Source: Burkholderia cenocepacia (lineage in GTDB: Bacteria; Pseudomonadota; Gammaproteobacteria; Burkholderiales; Burkholderiaceae). Taken from it: DNA of 64,000 nucleotides. A program made the translations under genes and the position numbers. Shown here piece after piece: positions 38,601 to 47,575 of the stretch (the first letter of the stretch is position 1; each line of letters begins with the position of its first letter). Below the pieces are notes generated by a model that saw only the letters and a list, made by a program, of their open reading frames with translations, had not been told where the DNA came from and ran no database searches. The DNA lies in the NCBI RefSeq assembly GCF_014211915.1, contig NZ_CP060039.1:124001-188000 (forward strand), given 5' to 3'.

Positions 38601-38875
38601 GCACCGGGGCCCGGGTCGTGGCCGGGTGCGACTTCATCCGGCGTGACGTCGAAATACGAACCGATGACGAGCGGCAGCCCTTTCTCTTTAGCGGCGACAT
38701 GCATGCGCGGCGCGCCAGCGAGCGAGCATTCGTCGGTGATCGCGATCCCGCGATAGCCGAGTTTCACCGCACGCTCGACCAGTTCCTCCGCATGCGATGC
38801 GCCATGCAGGAACGAAAAATTCGAGCGGCAGAACAACTCCGCGTAATCGGGCAGCAAGCTGAATTCCGCAACCAT
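35660..38875 (-). CDS. dnaE2: Error-prone DNA polymerase DnaE2 (ImuC)
   Basis: 1071 residues, a C-family polymerase paralogous to replicative DnaE. The N-terminal PHP domain begins with FCRSNFSFLHGASHAEELVERA; the palm carries the catalytic aspartates in PPDIDVDFEHQRRE; a helix-hairpin-helix region and C-terminal OB fold follow. DnaE2 works with ImuA and ImuB in damage-induced translesion synthesis and mutagenesis. It starts seven bases after imuB, with no promoter between, so the three form one SOS operon controlled from the LexA box at 41032. Confidence 0.95.
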   Translation of the reverse strand: MVAEFSLLPDYAELFCRSNFSFLHGASHAEELVERAVKLGYRGIAITDECSLAGAPRMHVAAKEKGLPLVIGSYFDVTPDEVAPGHDPGPGAFGLVLLAQNREGYGNLSELISWRRMEAPKGTYKLTSRMLSAPPAKFAHLRGMPDCFAILVPTYPVRADVLDAQVAWFRATFGERARLGLVQLQRALDGVQRDEIRAAGKRRGVRLVALGDVTMHRRSCKALQDVMTAIRVGMPVAECGYALAPNAEQHLRSRGRIAKLFSSEEIGETCAMLDACDFDLDDLKYEYPLELVPRGHTPTSYLKQETWAGVARRYWNGVPEKVAKQIRYELALIAKLEYEPFFLTVYDIVKYARSQNILCQGRGSAANSVVCYCLGITEVNPDQSTMLFERFISEERGEPPDIDVDFEHQRREEVIQHIYAKYGHDRAALAAAVSTYRPRGVLRETGKALGVDPMLVDRVAKGHRWFDGSRDLLQQFASTGLDPATPIIQTWAELAGRLLNFPRHLSQHSGGFVISRGKLTRLVPVENAAMDGRRVIQWDKDDLEALGLMKVDVLALGMLSALHRAFDLRTAWRGPAKDGKPFTLKHIPQDDKATYDMICRADTVGVFQIESRAQMSMLPRLRPQNYYDLVVQVSIVRPGPIQGGAVHPYLKRRRIVAGEEKGEVTYPSDALKEVLVRTLGVPIFQEQVMQIAIVAAGFTPGEADDLRRAMAAWKRKGNLEKYQDKIISGMLERNYTREFAEQIFEQIKGFGEYGFPESHAASFAKLAYASSWLKCHEPAIFLAALLNSQPMGFYPPSQLVQDAKRHRVKVLPIDVTQSGWEASLEALPDQPPPHGQPAVRLGLSLVRGLSEAAARRIEAARTTGRFDNVDSLARRAQLERRDLEALAAANALATLAGHRRDALWQAVAAAPERDLLAAAPIDEAEQPALGAPSEADDILADYHATGLTLNRHPVALLRPALRARRLSSAAELRDRPDGRLARACGLVTARQMPGTAKGVIFMTLEDETGCVNVIVRPELLARQRREALDSRLLAASGVWQVVSDVRHLVAQHFEDLTPLLGGLRTSSREFH

Positions 38876-38881
38876 CTTCGT

Positions 38882-40377
38882 TCACCCGAACAGGCCGTGC
38901 AGGAACCAGCGCGGCGCAGCCTGACTGCTCGTCCGCTCCTTGAACACCCAATAGCACGCGCCCTCTTCGTCCTGCGCGACGTGGTAATCGCGTGCAGCGA
39001 GTTGCCCGTCGAACCACCCGGCTTCGATCCGCTCGGCCGACGACATCATCCGGAGCGGCGTATGAAATACCGGCCGCTCGCCGCGCATCAGCAACGGCAG
39101 CGGCTCGGCGAGCAGCCACGCGGGACGCGGCGGCGCGGCGGGTGAAACAGCAGCGGGCTTGCCGGCCTGCGCATCGAGCGGTAGCCAACGGTTCGCTACT
39201 TCGGGCCGGTAATCCGCGACAGGCGCCGCGCGCAGCACGTTGTCCGCGCCCAGCCGCGCGACCAGCAGTTCGAACAGCCGCTCGCGGGTTTCCCGCGTAC
39301 CGCCCGGCTCGGGAAAAAGATCGTCGGCCGGCGGCGCGACCGATTCGACGCGCGTGGCCTTCAGCCGCACCGCGATCACCGCGGCCGGCAACTCGACGCG
39401 CGCGAGCCGCTCGCCGAGCAGCCGCATGAAATGCGCTTCGTCGCGCACGGGGGCGGCGAACGCGAGCTCGAGCGGGTCGGCGGCACGGCCTGACGGCCGC
39501 GCTCGTGCTCGAGATCGAAGGTCATCGCGGCCAGCGACAGTTGCCGCGCGGCCAGCCAGCCGCACAGCTGCACGACGAGCCGCCGCGCGGCGAACAGCAC
39601 GGCTTCCGCGTATTCGACGCGCTCCGGCAATTCGAGCCGCACGTCGAACACGGGCGGCACCGCCATCCACGCGAGCGGCTCGACCGCTTCGCCGTACGCC
39701 CGATCGAGCGCGGCCAGCAGCGCGGGACCGCAGCGCCGCTGCAGTCCCGCGCGCGGCAGGCGGCGCAGATCGGCGAGCGTGCGGCAGCCGAGGCCGTCGA
39801 ACCAGCCCGCATACGGACGCGCATCGGGCAGCAGCACGCACGGCAACCGATCGAGCGTGCGGACGAGCGAGCCCTGGCGCGCGACGCGGCGCCGGATGCG
39901 TGCCCGCGCCGACGTACGCGCGAGCAGCCACGCGCCGCACCCGGTCGGCGCGGCGGACAGGCGCGCCGCGTAGCCGAGCGCCGCGAGCGTCGCGCGCACC
40001 TGGCGGCACAGCGACGGCAGCCCGCCGAACAGCCGCAGGCTCGGGCCGACGTCGACGATCAGCGTGGCTTCGTCGTCGAGCGCGACGCACGGCGAGAAGC
40101 GCAGCAACGCGAGCGCGACCGCGCGCAGCGCATCGGCTTCGCGGGCGGGATCGCGTTCGACGAGCAGCGTATCCGGCGCGAGCGTGAGCACGCCGCCGCG
40201 CTTCATGCCCGCGCGCACGCCCTGCCGGCGCGCGGCCGCGTCGGCGATCAGCACGACCCCCTGCTCGAGCACCGCGCAGCCTGCCTCGCTGGCCTCGCCG
40301 GCCGCCGCGTCAAACGGCGGCGGGGCGCACACGTCGAGCGGCAGGCGCGGCAGATGGATGCCGAGCAAGACGCGCAT
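38882..40377 (-). pseudogene. imuB: ImuB, Y-family polymerase-like protein, single-base frameshift
   Basis: ImuB is the adaptor of the DnaE2 mutasome, linking ImuA and DnaE2 to the sliding clamp. The N-terminal part (ATG 40377: MRVLLGIHLPRLPLDV) has a Y-family fold but lacks the usual catalytic aspartate motif, as expected of ImuB. After DLEHERGRQAVPPT the frame breaks at 39474-39476: minus-strand ACCCGCTCGAG should read ACCCCGCTCGAG, one C missing. The C-terminal part (PLELAFAAPVRDEAHF to GLFG) is intact in the other frame. Restoring one base gives 499 codons, the usual length. imuB starts inside the end of imuA (68-base overlap). Confidence 0.85.
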
Positions 40378-41017
40378 AGCGGCTCTCCACGATGGGCGAC
40401 GGCAAATCGAGCACGAGCGGCTCGCTGCGCGCGGGCCCGCGGCGCTTGACGATGTCGAGCGACACGCCGCCCGGCACCGGATACAGCACGACACGCAGCA
40501 CGGCCGGCGACGGCTGCCGCGCGGCCGACAGCGGACGCAGCATCACGAACAGCGTGTCGCCCGTGCGCGCGGCCGCGAGATGCAGGCGCCGCAGCGCATC
40601 GGGCCGCGCGTCCTGCCAGAGCAGCAGCGCGCCGCAACAGCCGGTCTTGAGCGCCTGCTCGGCGGCCCACAGCGCATCGGTGCGGCTACCGGCGCGCAGC
40701 CACAGCAGCGTATCGGCCGGCACGCCGAGACTGGCGAGCGCGGTGGCATGCGGCGACTGCGGCGGCGCGACGAGCGCGAGCGGCCGCCGCGCGCTGACGC
40801 TGCGGGAGAGCGCGGGCGCGAGCAGCCGCATCTCTCCGCAGCCCGGCTGCGCGGCCAGCAGTTCGACGAGGCCGCCGACCGGCCAGCCGCCACCCGGCAG
40901 CTCGGCCGACAGCGGCGCGAAGCCCGTGTCGATCGTGCGCGGACCGCCGCGCGCGAGCTGCGAGCCACGCCAAAGGGACGGATGAAGGGATTCAGGAGCA
41001 ATGGAGGATGCGAGCAT
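40310..41017 (-). CDS. imuA: Translesion synthesis-associated protein ImuA
   Basis: 235 residues, a RecA/SulA-like protein. It has the family's ELPGGGWPVGGLVELLA and GEMRLLAPALS segments, a degenerate ATP-binding region, and the mid-protein LLWLRAGSRTDALWAAEQALK. ImuA acts in the ImuA-ImuB-DnaE2 mutasome. Start at ATG 41017 (MLASSIAPES), 15 bases downstream of the LexA box; the frame stays open to 41029, but that would abut the operator. It is the first gene of the SOS operon. Confidence 0.88.
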   Translation of the reverse strand: MLASSIAPESLHPSLWRGSQLARGGPRTIDTGFAPLSAELPGGGWPVGGLVELLAAQPGCGEMRLLAPALSRSVSARRPLALVAPPQSPHATALASLGVPADTLLWLRAGSRTDALWAAEQALKTGCCGALLLWQDARPDALRRLHLAAARTGDTLFVMLRPLSAARQPSPAVLRVVLYPVPGGVSLDIVKRRGPARSEPLVLDLPSPIVESRYARLARHPSAAPAARRVRPAAV

Positions 41018-41031
41018 GACGCCACCCACAA

Positions 41032-41047
41032 CTGTATGGATATACAG
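41032..41047. promoter_or_regulatory. LexA box of the imuA-imuB-dnaE2 operon
   Basis: CTGTATGGATATACAG is a canonical proteobacterial SOS box (CTGT-N8-ACAG with an AT-rich core) immediately upstream of imuA. TATACT next to it on the minus strand could be the -10, so LexA would block initiation until DNA damage. Confidence 0.92.
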
Positions 41048-41165
41048 TATATGGCAATGCGTCCGCGCCGCACAGCACCGGTGTAAAACCGGTTTTCGTC
41101 GGAAGAAATCAGGGAAAAGCCGGCGCGCCCGTCATGTCACGGCGCGTCGGCCGGTCAGAGGCCCG

Positions 41166-41960
41166 TCAGCCGAGCAACAACGCGTCGTCGTCGAGCTGTT
41201 CGTGGCGCACTTTCTCGAACATCTGCAGCAGATCCGGCACATCGAGCCCCTTGCGCGCGTCGCCCGACACATCGAGCACGACCTGCCCTTGGTGCAGCAT
41301 CACCGTGCGGTCGCCGTAGTCGAGCGCCTGCCGCATGCTGTGCGTGACCATCATCGTCGTCAGCTTGCTCTCGGCGACGATGCGCGCGGTCAGCTCCAGC
41401 ACGAACGCGGCCGTCTTCGGGTCGAGCGCGGCCGTGTGCTCGTCGAGCAGCAGGATTCGCGACGGCCGCAGCGACGCCATCAGCAGGCTCACCGCCTGCC
41501 GCTGGCCGCCCGACAGCAGCCCGATCCGGTCGGTCAACCGGTTTTCCAGCCCGAGGTTCAGCAGCCGCAGCTTGTCGCGGAACAGCTCGCGCGACGGCCG
41601 GTCGAGCGCCGCGCGAAAACCGCGCCTCGTGCCGCGCGCCATCGCGAGCGCCATGTTCTCCTCGATCGTCAGCGCCTCGCAGGTGCCGGCCATCGGGTCC
41701 TGGAACACGCGCGCGACGAGGTGCGCGCGATCCCACGCGGCCTTGCGCGTGACGTCCGTGCCGTCGATCGCGATGCGCCCCGCATCGACGCGCTGGTCGC
41801 CGCTGACCGCATTGAGGAAGGTCGACTTGCCGGCGCCGTTCGAGCCGATCACCGCGACGAACTGGCCGTCGGGAATCTCGAGCGACAGCCCGCGCAGCGC
41901 GCGCGTCTCGATCGGCGTGCCGGGATTGAACGTGAGTTTGAGATCGTGTGCGGACAGCAT
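41166..41960 (-). CDS. ABC transporter ATP-binding protein
   Basis: 264 residues. A complete ATPase: Walker A IGSNGAGKSTF, signature LLSGGQRQAV, Walker B ILLLDEHTAAL and the switch histidine in VTHSMRQAL. The type resembles the ATPases paired with ABC_sub_bind (PF04392) substrate-binding proteins. It ends the operon SBP-permease-ATPase, starting one base after the permease stop. The substrate is not evident; related systems in streptococci import aromatic amino acids, but this cannot be transferred on sequence alone. Confidence 0.9.
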   Translation of the reverse strand: MLSAHDLKLTFNPGTPIETRALRGLSLEIPDGQFVAVIGSNGAGKSTFLNAVSGDQRVDAGRIAIDGTDVTRKAAWDRAHLVARVFQDPMAGTCEALTIEENMALAMARGTRRGFRAALDRPSRELFRDKLRLLNLGLENRLTDRIGLLSGGQRQAVSLLMASLRPSRILLLDEHTAALDPKTAAFVLELTARIVAESKLTTMMVTHSMRQALDYGDRTVMLHQGQVVLDVSGDARKGLDVPDLLQMFEKVRHEQLDDDALLLG

Positions 41961-41961
41961 G

Positions 41962-42858
41962 TCATGCCCCTCCGTTCTTGCGCGCGAACAGCTTCTTGCG
42001 CGTCGCCGGCAGCACCAGCGCGATCGTGACGAGCGCGGCCGTCACGAGGTTCAGGTCCTGCGCCTTCAGGCCGATGAATTCGCTGTTCAGCGCGAGCGCG
42101 ATGAAGAAGCGGTAGACGATCGCGCCGAGCACGACGGCAAGCGTCGTCAGCACCAGCCGGCGCGCCGGCAGCAGCGTCTCGCCGATGATCACGGCGGCCA
42201 GCCCGATCACGATCGTGCCGATCCCCATCGAGATGTCCGAGCCGCCCTGCGTCTGCGCGAACAGGGCGCCCGCGAGCGCGACGAGCGCGTTCGACAGCGC
42301 CATCCCGGCGAGCGTCGCACGGCCGGTCGCGATGCCTTGCGCACGCGCCATCCGCGGGTTCGCGCCGGTCGCGCGCATCGCGAGGCCGAGCTGCGACGAG
42401 AAGAACCAGTCGAGGCCGAGCTTCGCGACCACGACGACGATCGCGAGCAGCGCCGGGCGCAGCACGTAATCGGGCATCCAGTCGGGCTGCAGCACGGTGA
42501 AGAGGGTCGGCTCGGTGATCAGCGGCACGTTCGGCCGGCCCATGATCCGCAGGTTCACCGAGTAGAGCGCGATCATCATCAGGATACTGGCGAGCAGATC
42601 CATGATCTTCAGGCGCACGTTCAGCCAGCCGGTGACGAAGCCGGCCAGCGCGCCCGCGACGATCGCGATCACGGTCGACGTGAACGGGTCATGGCCGGCC
42701 GAGATCAGCGTCGCGGCGACGGCGCCGCCGAGCGGAAAGCTGCCGTCGACGGTGAGGTCGGGGAAGTTGAGGATGCGAAACGAGATCAGCACCCCGAGGG
42801 CGACGAGGCTGAAGATCAGGCCGATCTCCAGTGCGCCCAGAAACGAGAACAGAGACAT
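41962..42858 (-). CDS. ABC transporter permease (LivH/branched-chain-like fold)
   Basis: 298 residues with about eight membrane segments. The N-terminus MSLFSFLGALEIGLIFSLVALGVLISF and NFPDLTVDGSFPLGGA are typical of permeases in ABC_sub_bind systems. It begins 138 bases downstream of the substrate-binding protein and abuts the ATPase gene, giving a complete importer with presumably a homodimeric permease. The substrate is unknown. Confidence 0.9.
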   Translation of the reverse strand: MSLFSFLGALEIGLIFSLVALGVLISFRILNFPDLTVDGSFPLGGAVAATLISAGHDPFTSTVIAIVAGALAGFVTGWLNVRLKIMDLLASILMMIALYSVNLRIMGRPNVPLITEPTLFTVLQPDWMPDYVLRPALLAIVVVVAKLGLDWFFSSQLGLAMRATGANPRMARAQGIATGRATLAGMALSNALVALAGALFAQTQGGSDISMGIGTIVIGLAAVIIGETLLPARRLVLTTLAVVLGAIVYRFFIALALNSEFIGLKAQDLNLVTAALVTIALVLPATRKKLFARKNGGA

Positions 42859-42996
42859 GATGGGGAAATCCTGTTGCTTCCCGGCCGGACGTGTACGGCC
42901 GGGCGAAGCGGACGGGCGGCCCGGGTAGAGGCCGCCCGTCCGGCGATGTCGTCGAGGCCCGGATCGGGCCTGCCAGCGCGGCGGTCGGGCCGCGGC

Positions 42997-43962
42997 TTAC
43001 TTGATGACCGTCTTCGCTTCCTTCACGAGATCCGGCGACAGCGTGACGCCCTGCTTCGCGGCCGCGCCCGTATTGACGAACAGCTCGAGGTTGCTGCTCG
43101 TCTCCGACGCGATCGCGCCCGGCTTCTCGCCCTTCAGGATGCGCGCGACGACCTTGCCCGTCTGGCGGCCGAGGTCGCCGTAGTTGATGCCGAGCGCCGC
43201 GATGCCGCCGCGCTTCACGCTGTCGGTATCGCCCGCGACGAGCGGGATCTTCGCTTCGTTCGCGACCTTCACGAGCGCTTCGTACGCGGACACGACGTTG
43301 TTGTCGGTGTTCGTGTAGATCACGTCGACCTTGCCGATCAGGCTCTTCGCGGCCGGGCCGATGTCGACGGTACGCGGCGCGGCCGCTTCCTTCAGCGTCA
43401 TCCCCTGCTTCGCGAGGATCTCCTTGAGCTCCTTCACGACGACGACCGAATTCGCCTCGCCCGGGTTGTAGACCATGCCGACCGTCTTCGCATTCGGCAC
43501 GACGCGCTTGATCAGCGCGACCTGGCGATCGAGCGGCAGCTTGTCGGACACGCCCGTCACGTTGGTGCCCGACGGGCCCCAGCCCTTCACGAGCTGCGCG
43601 GCGACCGGGTCGGTGACGCCAGAGTAGACGACCGGCACGCTCTTCGTCGCGGCGACGACCGACTGCGCGGCCGGCGTCGCGATCGCGACGATCACGTCGG
43701 GCTTGTCGCCGACGAACTTGCGCGCGATCTGCGCGGCCGTGCCCGTGTTGCCCTGCGCGCTCTGGTATTCCCACTTGAGCTTGTCGTCGCCGTAACCTTC
43801 CGCCTTCAATTCGGCGCGCACGCCGTCGCGGATCGCATCGAGCGCCGGATGGTCGACGATCGACAGCACCTTGACGGTCTGTGCATGCACAGCGCCGGCC
43901 AGCGCGAGTGCGGCGACGCCGGCCGTGATCGAACGGATCGCGAAAGTCTTGAATCGCTTCAT
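42997..43962 (-). CDS. ABC transporter substrate-binding protein (ABC_sub_bind family)
   Basis: 321 residues. A Sec signal peptide MKRFKTFAIRSITAGVAALA ends near AVHAQT, giving a soluble periplasmic protein without a lipobox Cys. The mature part has two Rossmann-like lobes with VLSIVDHPALDAIRDGV at the start and GMVYNPGEANSV and YTNTDNNVVSAYEAL inside, as in the PF04392 family. Start at ATG 43962 with GGGGAG eight bases upstream. It is the first gene of the transporter operon and its ligand cannot be named. Confidence 0.9.
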   Translation of the reverse strand: MKRFKTFAIRSITAGVAALALAGAVHAQTVKVLSIVDHPALDAIRDGVRAELKAEGYGDDKLKWEYQSAQGNTGTAAQIARKFVGDKPDVIVAIATPAAQSVVAATKSVPVVYSGVTDPVAAQLVKGWGPSGTNVTGVSDKLPLDRQVALIKRVVPNAKTVGMVYNPGEANSVVVVKELKEILAKQGMTLKEAAAPRTVDIGPAAKSLIGKVDVIYTNTDNNVVSAYEALVKVANEAKIPLVAGDTDSVKRGGIAALGINYGDLGRQTGKVVARILKGEKPGAIASETSSNLELFVNTGAAAKQGVTLSPDLVKEAKTVIK

Positions 43963-44295
43963 GGGTATGTCTCCCCCGTATTGTGTCGGTTCTGGATGAT
44001 GGATTCCCGCCGCCGTCGGGCGGGCGCCGCCCGTGCTTACGAAACGCGGGCGATCGGCCCGCGCATGCTCCGGGAAAGCATGCAGCGGCGAACGCACGAG
44101 GATACCATTTCCGCAGACCACCGCCTGACTCCGCGCTTTCACGCAGCGCGCCGGACGCAACCCTCGCCGGGGTCTGGCGAAGGCGTCCAAAGCCCCGCCG
44201 GTGGCGGCTCCGGCGCGCGGCGGCCAACGCGTCAGCCGTGCTCATGGCTTTACGCTATGCTGTCGGCCGACCCAATCCACTCCATCGGAGGGCAG
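43963..44295. other. Intergenic region between divergent transporter operon and four-Cys protein (no gene seen)
   Basis: 333 bases, GC-rich with several short inverted repeats, holding two divergent promoters. TATGCT near 44260 could be a -10 for the rightward gene. No coding frame is convincing. Confidence 0.5.
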
Positions 44296-44604
44296 ATGAA
44301 ACGGGGTATCCGAGCCGTCGCGTTCGCCGCCGTCGCGCTGGCGCTGCCGGGCGCGGCGTTCGCGCTGACCGACGGCAGCGCGCCATACGACGACTGCATG
44401 CTCAATGCGCTACGCGAAAGCCGCAACGGCGCGGCGGCCCAGTTGATCCAGCGCTCGTGCGACGCGCTGTACCGCAACAACGCGATGCTGCTGCCGCGCG
44501 AGCGGCGCTTTCACGAGTGCGTCGTGCAGTCGCTGCCCGGCGTGCGCGACAACTACGCGATCCAGCAGATCATGTCGATCTGCTCGCGGCGCGGCGAGAT
44601 GTAG
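44296..44604 (+). CDS. Small secreted four-cysteine protein
   Basis: 102 residues. A signal peptide (MKRGIRAVAFAAVALALPGA, cleavage after about AFA) precedes a 78-residue mature domain with four cysteines, in DDCML, RSCDAL, HECVV and SICSR, suggesting two disulfides in the periplasm. This pattern resembles the 'VF_A0006 family four-cysteine protein' group, for which no function is known to me. ATG 44296 is preceded by GGAGGG. It stands alone, diverging from the ABC operon and converging with metQ. Confidence 0.8.
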   Translation: MKRGIRAVAFAAVALALPGAAFALTDGSAPYDDCMLNALRESRNGAAAQLIQRSCDALYRNNAMLLPRERRFHECVVQSLPGVRDNYAIQQIMSICSRRGEM

Positions 44605-44623
44605 GCGCACCTGCCGCGCCAAT

Positions 44624-44651
44624 GAAAAAGGGCCTGCGCGATGCAGGCCCT
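44624..44651. terminator. Terminator between four-Cys protein and metQ
   Basis: AGGGCCTGC (44629-44637), five-base loop, GCAGGCCCT (44643-44651). On the minus strand it is followed by TTTTT, so it mainly ends metQ; on the plus strand the T-run is weak. Confidence 0.85.
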
Positions 44652-44683
44652 GTTCGTTCAGCGGTCCGACCGGTGGGCGGCGT

Positions 44684-45499
44684 TCAGAACGACGCGACCA
44701 TCGAGCCCTTGAACTGCTTCTTGATGAATTCCTTCACTTCCGGCGACTGGTACGCCTTGACCAGCTTCTTCACCCACGGCTGATCCTTGTCCTTCGCGCG
44801 CACGGCGATCAGGTTCGCGTACGGGCTCGTCAGCGCCTCGAGCGCGATCGCATCCTTGGTCGGCTGCAGGTTCGCGGCCAGCGCGTAGTTGGTGTTGATC
44901 ACGGCCGCATCGACGTCCGACAGCACGCGCGGCAGTTGCGCGGCGTCGAGTTCGGAGATCTTCAGCTTCTTCGGGTTCTCGGCGATGTCGAGCACCGTCG
45001 CGTTGTTGCCGCCCGTGCCGGCGCCCGCCTTCAGCTTGATCACGCCTTGCGTCTGCAGCAGCAGCAGCGCGCGGTTTTCATTCGACGGATCGTTCGGCAC
45101 CGCGAGCTTCGCGCCCTGCGGCAGATCCTTCAGCGACTTGAACTTCTTCGAGTACACGCCGATCGGCGAGATGTAGGTCAGGCCCGCGCTGACGATCTTG
45201 TAGCCGCGCTGCTTCACCTGGCTGTCGAGGTAGGGCTGGTGCTGGAAGCTGTTCGCGTCAAGGTCGCCCGAATCGAGCGCCGCGTTCGGCTGCACGTAGT
45301 CGTTGAACTCGATGACCTTCACGTTCAGGCCTTCCTTCTCTTTCGCGACCTTCTGCACGACTTGCCACACTTCCGAATCCGGGCCGGCGACCGTGCCGAC
45401 CTTGATCACCTTGTCTTCGGCGTGCGCGCCTGCCGACAGCGTCAGCGCGGCACCGGTGGCCAACACGGAAAATACCTTCAGGAGACTGCGACGCTTCAT
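44684..45499 (-). CDS. metQ: MetQ/NlpA-family substrate-binding protein
   Basis: 271 residues. A Sec signal (MKRRSLLKVFSVLATGAALT) ends near GAHAED, so unlike E. coli MetQ there is no lipobox cysteine. The mature protein has the NlpA family pattern: IKVGTVAGPDSEVWQ, FNDYVQPNAALDSGDLDANSFQHQPYL and AVPNDPSNENRALLLLQ. It would bind methionine or a relative for an ABC importer. No metN or metI genes adjoin, so it is a solo binding protein that must partner with a transporter elsewhere. Start at ATG 45499. Confidence 0.85.
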   Translation of the reverse strand: MKRRSLLKVFSVLATGAALTLSAGAHAEDKVIKVGTVAGPDSEVWQVVQKVAKEKEGLNVKVIEFNDYVQPNAALDSGDLDANSFQHQPYLDSQVKQRGYKIVSAGLTYISPIGVYSKKFKSLKDLPQGAKLAVPNDPSNENRALLLLQTQGVIKLKAGAGTGGNNATVLDIAENPKKLKISELDAAQLPRVLSDVDAAVINTNYALAANLQPTKDAIALEALTSPYANLIAVRAKDKDQPWVKKLVKAYQSPEVKEFIKKQFKGSMVASF

Positions 45500-45710
45500 C
45501 TGTTTCTCGCTTGCTTGCTTACTTGAAATGGGGCGCGATACGGGTATGCCCGGACTCGCAGGAAGGGGCAAATGGTGTCACAGGATCGGCGGGAAGTGAA
45601 ATACATCCCGCTCATATGGGTATGCACCAGCGCAGTGCTGGCGGTCGACGTGTCGACTCGGCCGTTAGTTGCATTTCTCACTCAACGCATCGGCCCGTCG
45701 ACCGACCGCG

Positions 45711-47348
45711 TCACGCCGCCACCGCCTCGTCGGCCGCCTGCTTGTCGAAGGCCGGCTCGGCTGCCCGTGCGCCGGCCCCGCGCGGCGACGCGCCGCCGGC
45801 ATTGCCGACCCGGAACGCGCCGACCGCGTCGCGCAGCCGCGCGGCCTGTTCCTGCAGCGACGCGGCCGCCGCCGCGGCTTCCTCGACCAGCGCCGCGTTC
45901 TGCTGCGTCACCTGGTCCATCTGCGTGACCGCGCGCCCGACCTGCGTGATGCCGCTCGCCTGCTCCTCGGACGCGGCCGCGATCTCGCCCATGATGTCGG
46001 TCACGCGCGCGACCGCCTGCAGGATCTCGCCCATCGTCGTGCCGGCCTGGCCGACCAGCGTCGAGCCGTTGCGCACGCGCTCGACCGAATCGACGATCAG
46101 CTCGCGAATCTCCTTCGCGGCCGTCGCGCTGCGCTGCGCGAGCGAACGCACCTCGCCCGCGACCACCGCGAAGCCGCGTCCCTGCTCGCCCGCACGGGCG
46201 GCCTCGACCGCCGCGTTCAGCGCGAGGATGTTGGTCTGGAATGCGATGCCCTCGATCACGCCGATGATGTCGGCGATCTTGCGCGAACTGTCGTCGATCT
46301 CGCCCATCGTGCCAATCACGCGGTTCACGACGTCGCTGCCGGTGCGCGCGATGTCCGACGCGTTGTTCGCGAGCCCGCTCGCCTGCCGCGCGTTGTCGGC
46401 GTTCTGCTTCACTGTCGCGGTCAGCTGCTCCATGCTCGCGGCCGTTTCCTCGAGCGACGCGGCCTGCTCCTCGGTGCGCTGCGACAGGTCGTCGTTGCCG
46501 GCCGAGATCTGGCGGCTCGCCGACGCGATCGCTTCGGCCGACTGGCGAATCCCGCCGATCGTCGCCTGCAGCCGCGCCTGCATGTCGTGCATCGCGGCCA
46601 TCATGCTCGTGCGGTCGCCCGCGCGCACCGGCACCGGCAGCGTGAGGTCGCCCTGCGCGATGCGCGCCGCGAGCGCGGCCGCTTCGTCCGGCTCGCCGCC
46701 GAGGCTGCCGCGCACGTTGCGGATGATCACCAGCATCGCCGCGCTGATCACGAAGCCGATCACGAACACCACGGCCAGGTGGCCGAACAGCGTCCGGTAG
46801 TAGACGGTGTCGATGTCCTTCAGGAACACGCCGCTCGAGATGTTCCAGTCCCATGGCGCGAACCGCGTGACGTAGCTGATCTTCGGCACGGCCGTCTCGC
46901 TGTGCGGCAAGCGCCCGCGATATTCGGCGAATCCGCTGCCGGTTGCCTTCGCGGCGTTCAGGATCGTCACGAACAGCGGCTTGCCGTCCGGATCGAGATA
47001 GTCGCCGACCTGCGTGTCGACGAGCTTCGGCAGCGTCGGATGCATCAGCACGACCGGCTTCGAATCCATCACGAACACATAGCCCGAATCGCCGTAGCGC
47101 ATCGCGGCGAGGCTCGCGAGCGCGTCGCGCTTCGCGTCGGCCTCGGGCAGCGTGCCGTTCTGCGCGAGCGCGTGATAGGCCTTCACGATGCCCGCCGCCG
47201 AGTCGACGAGATTCGCGATGCCGGCCTTGCGTTCGGCGAGCATCGTCGCGCGCGTCTCGTAGGCGCTCCATGCGCCGACGCCCAGAAGACCGATCCATAC
47301 CAGCGCAAGCGCGAGCCACAGCTTGCGGTTCAAACTCATTCTGCTCAT
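45711..47348 (-). CDS. Methyl-accepting chemotaxis protein with single Cache sensor
   Basis: 545 residues. Membrane segment 1 (about 12-30: [17 protein letters not shown]) and segment 2 (about 190-210) frame a periplasmic single-Cache domain with [11 protein letters not shown] and [17 protein letters not shown] domain and a long cytoplasmic coiled coil follow, with the conserved tip [20 protein letters not shown] binding CheA/CheW. There is no C-terminal CheR-binding pentapeptide. Start at ATG 47348 with AGAGG seven bases before; ATG 47339 is an alternative. Cache domains of this kind often sense small carboxylates; the ligand is unknown. Confidence 0.93.
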   Translation of the reverse strand: MSRMSLNRKLWLALALVWIGLLGVGAWSAYETRATMLAERKAGIANLVDSAAGIVKAYHALAQNGTLPEADAKRDALASLAAMRYGDSGYVFVMDSKPVVLMHPTLPKLVDTQVGDYLDPDGKPLFVTILNAAKATGSGFAEYRGRLPHSETAVPKISYVTRFAPWDWNISSGVFLKDIDTVYYRTLFGHLAVVFVIGFVISAAMLVIIRNVRGSLGGEPDEAAALAARIAQGDLTLPVPVRAGDRTSMMAAMHDMQARLQATIGGIRQSAEAIASASRQISAGNDDLSQRTEEQAASLEETAASMEQLTATVKQNADNARQASGLANNASDIARTGSDVVNRVIGTMGEIDDSSRKIADIIGVIEGIAFQTNILALNAAVEAARAGEQGRGFAVVAGEVRSLAQRSATAAKEIRELIVDSVERVRNGSTLVGQAGTTMGEILQAVARVTDIMGEIAAASEEQASGITQVGRAVTQMDQVTQQNAALVEEAAAAAASLQEQAARLRDAVGAFRVGNAGGASPRGAGARAAEPAFDKQAADEAVAA

Positions 47349-47575
47349 CTGCGTGCCTCTGTCGATATCGATGCATCCGGCGCGCGAACGGCCTGCCGTG
47401 CGCAAACGGTTGCTCTTTTATTTACGGCAACGAGGCTTACATCTTGAATACACGCGAACACGGCGAACCGGAGATCGACAAACGCACCGCCCGCCGGCGC
47501 GACAGCCCGCATCCGCTGTGCTAAAAAGACCGGCTGACCGGCGCGCAAGGCGCCGGCATCATTCCAGGGCCATCC

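Noticed and set aside
45627..45657. CCAGC/GCTGG hairpin and doubled GTCGAC between metQ and the chemoreceptor gene
   Set aside because: Short GC-rich symmetry of the kind expected by chance; no T-run or promoter link.
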